Assembly: GCA_950295325.1 (NCBI GenBank)
Contig: OX485803.1
Span: 40,813,554 to 40,877,553 of the forward strand
Source: Polytrichum commune
Taxonomy: Eukaryota; Streptophyta; Polytrichopsida; Polytrichales; Polytrichaceae
Reading direction: 5' to 3'
Length of the DNA stretch: 64,000 nt
Of this stretch, positions 61,354-64,000 are shown piece after piece (within the stretch, counting starts at the first letter, position 1; each line of letters starts with the position of its first letter). The notes under the pieces were generated by a model. It was not told the origin of the DNA. It searched no databases and was given only the letters and a program-made list of their open reading frames with translations. The translations under genes and the position numbers were made by a program.

Positions 61354-61855
61354 GGGCCACTTCTTCCCACACGAGACGGAGAGACCGTGACCATTACACT
61401 TCAAGCACTCTCATTGGTGGAAAAGGCGGAGCCGGTCCAAGTTCGCTTCACACTACACTTGAGGGACCAATGGAGTATGTGAATGCAAGATGGATGCAAA
61501 GTCTACATGGATTCCTACATGGCATCGAATGGATCATGTTTCATGGTTACTTGGACTATTTTCATTCACCATCTCTTGGAGGTAGGCCTAACACAAAACT
61601 AGGAGACCATGGCACTCCAAATACTCATAACTGTTGATTTATTCTATCTTTATCATGTGTGAGGATCCGCATGAATAGAAATTCATTGAAGTAGCATTTG
61701 GTTGAGGGCCCGGTCACATATGGCTTCACACTGCACTTGAGGATCCGTGACCATACTACATGATTTTGGAGGTGTGTTGGACAACCTTTGTACACTTTCT
61801 TTTGGGCTCTCACAATTTCATGGTCACGGCTCTTGGCCCGTGTGTGAAGTGGCCC
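61354..61855 (+). mobile_element. MITE family 1 copy G, 502 bp
   Basis: The left end is GGGCCACTTCTTCCCACACG and the right end complements to GGGCCACTTCACACACGGG. The flanks are TAA (61351-61353) and TTA (61856-61858), each a legitimate PIF/Harbinger-type trinucleotide but not identical to the other. The body is full length and matches copy D. Confidence 0.8.
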
Positions 61856-61858
61856 TTA

Positions 61859-63655
61859 GTAATGTTATTGGCTTGTCATGGACTTCAAACTCTGGAGTAA
61901 CATGGGTCCATCAACTTTGTTGCATGCAATATAATAACGAGGATATCTGTATAGAAAAAGAAAAGAGTAAGAAAACCAAAACAAAAGTAGGTGATGTATG
62001 GCCCCTATACATGGCCATGGATTTATTTGGGATGGGACTATATTTATACATATGTTTGATGCCTAGGTTAGTAGATTGACTTAGCATAATTAGTGTTTAG
62101 GTTAGAGGTGTTCTTTTGCCCATGAGAATTGGTGTATTTTGGTGGTTTTGAGATCCATGTGGAATGTGGTGTGTTTTGAGTGTGTGTTTGGATTGTATTA
62201 GATCGGTTATTTCGGTATAGGGTGATTAGCTTTAGCATTAACGAGAACTTGAAATTTGTGTGTGGGTTATTATAAGTGTGAGGGTGCTTTCGGGTTGATT
62301 GTATTATGATGAAGATTGGGAGTGAGGCAACGTCAACACCTACTTGACTAAGTTAGGGTGCATCAATTAGTGCGACTATCCTTGCTTAGGGAGAATACCA
62401 TACACATGATACATGATACATAATAATCAATGTACAAGAAACATGTGTCAATACAAAGAAACATGTACGTCCAAGCATGCAGCAAGGTTGGATAGGTATA
62501 TCCATTGGAAAAAGAACATTCATAGGATGTCATGCAGGATGCCATGTAGAATTTTCATCGATTCGAATGTCTTTTGATGCCTCGTGCCCTCAGGGTCTGG
62601 TGTAAAGTGAACTTGGACCATCTCCAACTTATTGACCAATCCATATAATTTGTATATCATAGGTCAAGGGCCCTCAAGCTCTAGTGTAAAGTGGCCATTA
62701 GCATACCTTAGTTGATAAATCCGGTTCTAGAATGATGTTGTATAGACATTTAGCTTTTTTCTTCGTCATGCTAACCATATGTTTTAATGAGAAAAGGAAG
62801 ATGAGATGAGGAAGGAAGTGATGCAGTCAATACAAATGGCTCTTAAATGCAGGTTTTAGGATTTCCAAGAAAAGGAAAGATAAGACACAAAAAAACATAA
62901 AAAGTAAAAGTAAAATAAAATGCAATCAATGACAAAGGGACTTTATTGTGTGTGTGTGTGTGTGTGTGTGTACGTACCATGAGGGTTAGATGATGATGTG
63001 GCCATGATAACAACTTATCGCTAGCAACTATCATAATTTGAGGTATGTGGCCTTATTGTGGGCACTTCTAACTCCAAAGTCATTTTGGGCCATTGAATCG
63101 GAGTGGAATGTACCTCAACTTGTTAGCAATTTCGAATCATGAAGATTGTCAATTCATTTATTAGAACTGGAGTTGAGATGCAAACGTTATAAGAGATCAA
63201 AGTGAGGGTTTTGTTTCACACGGACCCTTTGCATTATACTGACATTTGACCCTAGAATGGTGTCTATATTTTGAGTCATAATTTAAATTCATTGTAACAT
63301 ATGTGTCTTTGTATTGTATGTTCTTCAAAACATGCCATGTCATATACCACTCAATTATAGGTGTCCGGGTCTTGTGCGTGACCGCACAAGGCCCACATAC
63401 TTGAATACGTAAGAACATGTAGATTGAGAGTGGGTTTACATCAAAACGGGGTCAAAGAAACTTGGGATCCAAAACACCCCTTAATGGACCTCACTCTTGG
63501 AGTCAATAGTAGACTTGAGCTCGAAGATCAGTGTCTCAAACTAGGAGGACTATTTTCCTGAGTCAGGATTGCCAAGATTTGTCAAAAAAAAACTATGTCA
63601 CAACTGGTACTCAAATCATTTGTCCCCTGGACAAATCATCAAGTACTTCATGAGG
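61859..63655. other. Intergenic DNA with R2-like and MITE-like fragments
   Basis: A short fragment at 62580-62700 ends CTCTAGTGTAAAGTGGCC, like family 1/2 termini. A TG microsatellite lies at about 62947-62971. R2-like sequence covers about 63045-63370. No gene is recognised. Confidence 0.4.
62947..62971. repeat. TG dinucleotide microsatellite
   Basis: About 12 TG copies. Confidence 0.9.
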
Positions 63656-63656
63656 A

Positions 63657-63886
63657 GAGGGAATTATCATATATGAGTGCACCTCTCATTCATCCAACAC
63701 AAAAGCCCTGAAATAGCATGCAACCCAAAGATTACTTTTTAGGTAATTTGACACCAAAATTAGTTTTTTTGAACCAAAAGCAATGTACTGAAGGTCATTT
63801 GAGATGATACGGCAACAAACCTATAGGGGGTCATGTTATTATGTTGGATGGATGAGAGGTACACTTGTATACGATAACTCCCTCCC
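63657..63886. mobile_element. Foldback element family 3, about 230 bp
   Basis: The left end GAGGGAATTATCATATATGA and the right end (complement GGGAGGGAGTTATCGTATAC) are part of inverted arms of about 45 bp that both run into CTCTCAT.CATCCAACA. This is the most complete copy of the family. The target duplication is not resolved, and there is no coding capacity. Confidence 0.7.
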
Positions 63887-64000
63887 TAAGTGCTTTCTCA
63901 CTTACTCCACCACACAATCAACTTCCACAAAGACATTTTTGAATCTACCATCAAACTAGGTCAAAAGATCATTTTCGTATTGTAACTTAACTTTCACCTA
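63887..64000. other. Window end, no feature seen
   Basis: Short AT-rich sequence without recognisable content. Confidence 0.5.

Overview
The window is nuclear DNA of a land plant. The evidence is two intron-rich genes of plant type (a full-size PDR/ABCG transporter and a DONSON homologue), TTTAGGG-type telomere-like repeats, and AT-rich intergenic DNA full of short non-autonomous DNA transposons (PIF/Harbinger-like, CACTA, foldback) plus one probable tRNA-derived SINE. I cannot fix the species. The PDR N-terminus and intron style would suit a bryophyte or another non-flowering lineage, but that is a weak inference.

Layout. 1-36.3 kb is gene-poor. It holds dispersed old repeats, several transposon copies with readable ends and target-site duplications (TSDs), local tandem repeats and one decayed hAT transposase fragment. 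36.5-37.39 kb is the presumed upstream/5' region of the transporter and contains a three-copy imperfect repeat. 37.394-45.911 kb (+) is a PDR-type ABC transporter: I reconstruct 19 exons and about 1512 residues, with two ATP-binding and two membrane halves. One intron is GC-AG, and intron 1 carries its own three-copy repeat. 45.9-48.0 kb is a repeat-bearing spacer. 48.788-54.722 kb (+) is a DONSON-like replication protein: I reconstruct 14 exons and about 712 residues, including a 29-bp micro-exon needed to keep frame. 54.7-64 kb is again gene-free, with MITEs, tandem duplications and microsatellites.

How it fits together. The two genes lie head to tail, about 2.9 kb apart, with no evident functional link: one exports small molecules at a membrane, the other acts in DNA replication. 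The more unusual content is the transposon landscape. At least five short element families end in TIRs beginning GGGCC, GGGTC or GAGC and are flanked by TTA or TAA. They include a 775-bp copy with a perfect 37-bp TIR and an internal palindrome, and a copy whose 5' part has been amplified in tandem. Three CACTA-type mini-elements each have an exact 3-bp TSD. Eleven or more G or C homopolymers of at least 10 bases are scattered in otherwise AT-rich DNA. I found no convincing new protein-coding system. All exon models come from reading splice sites and family resemblance, not from transcripts.
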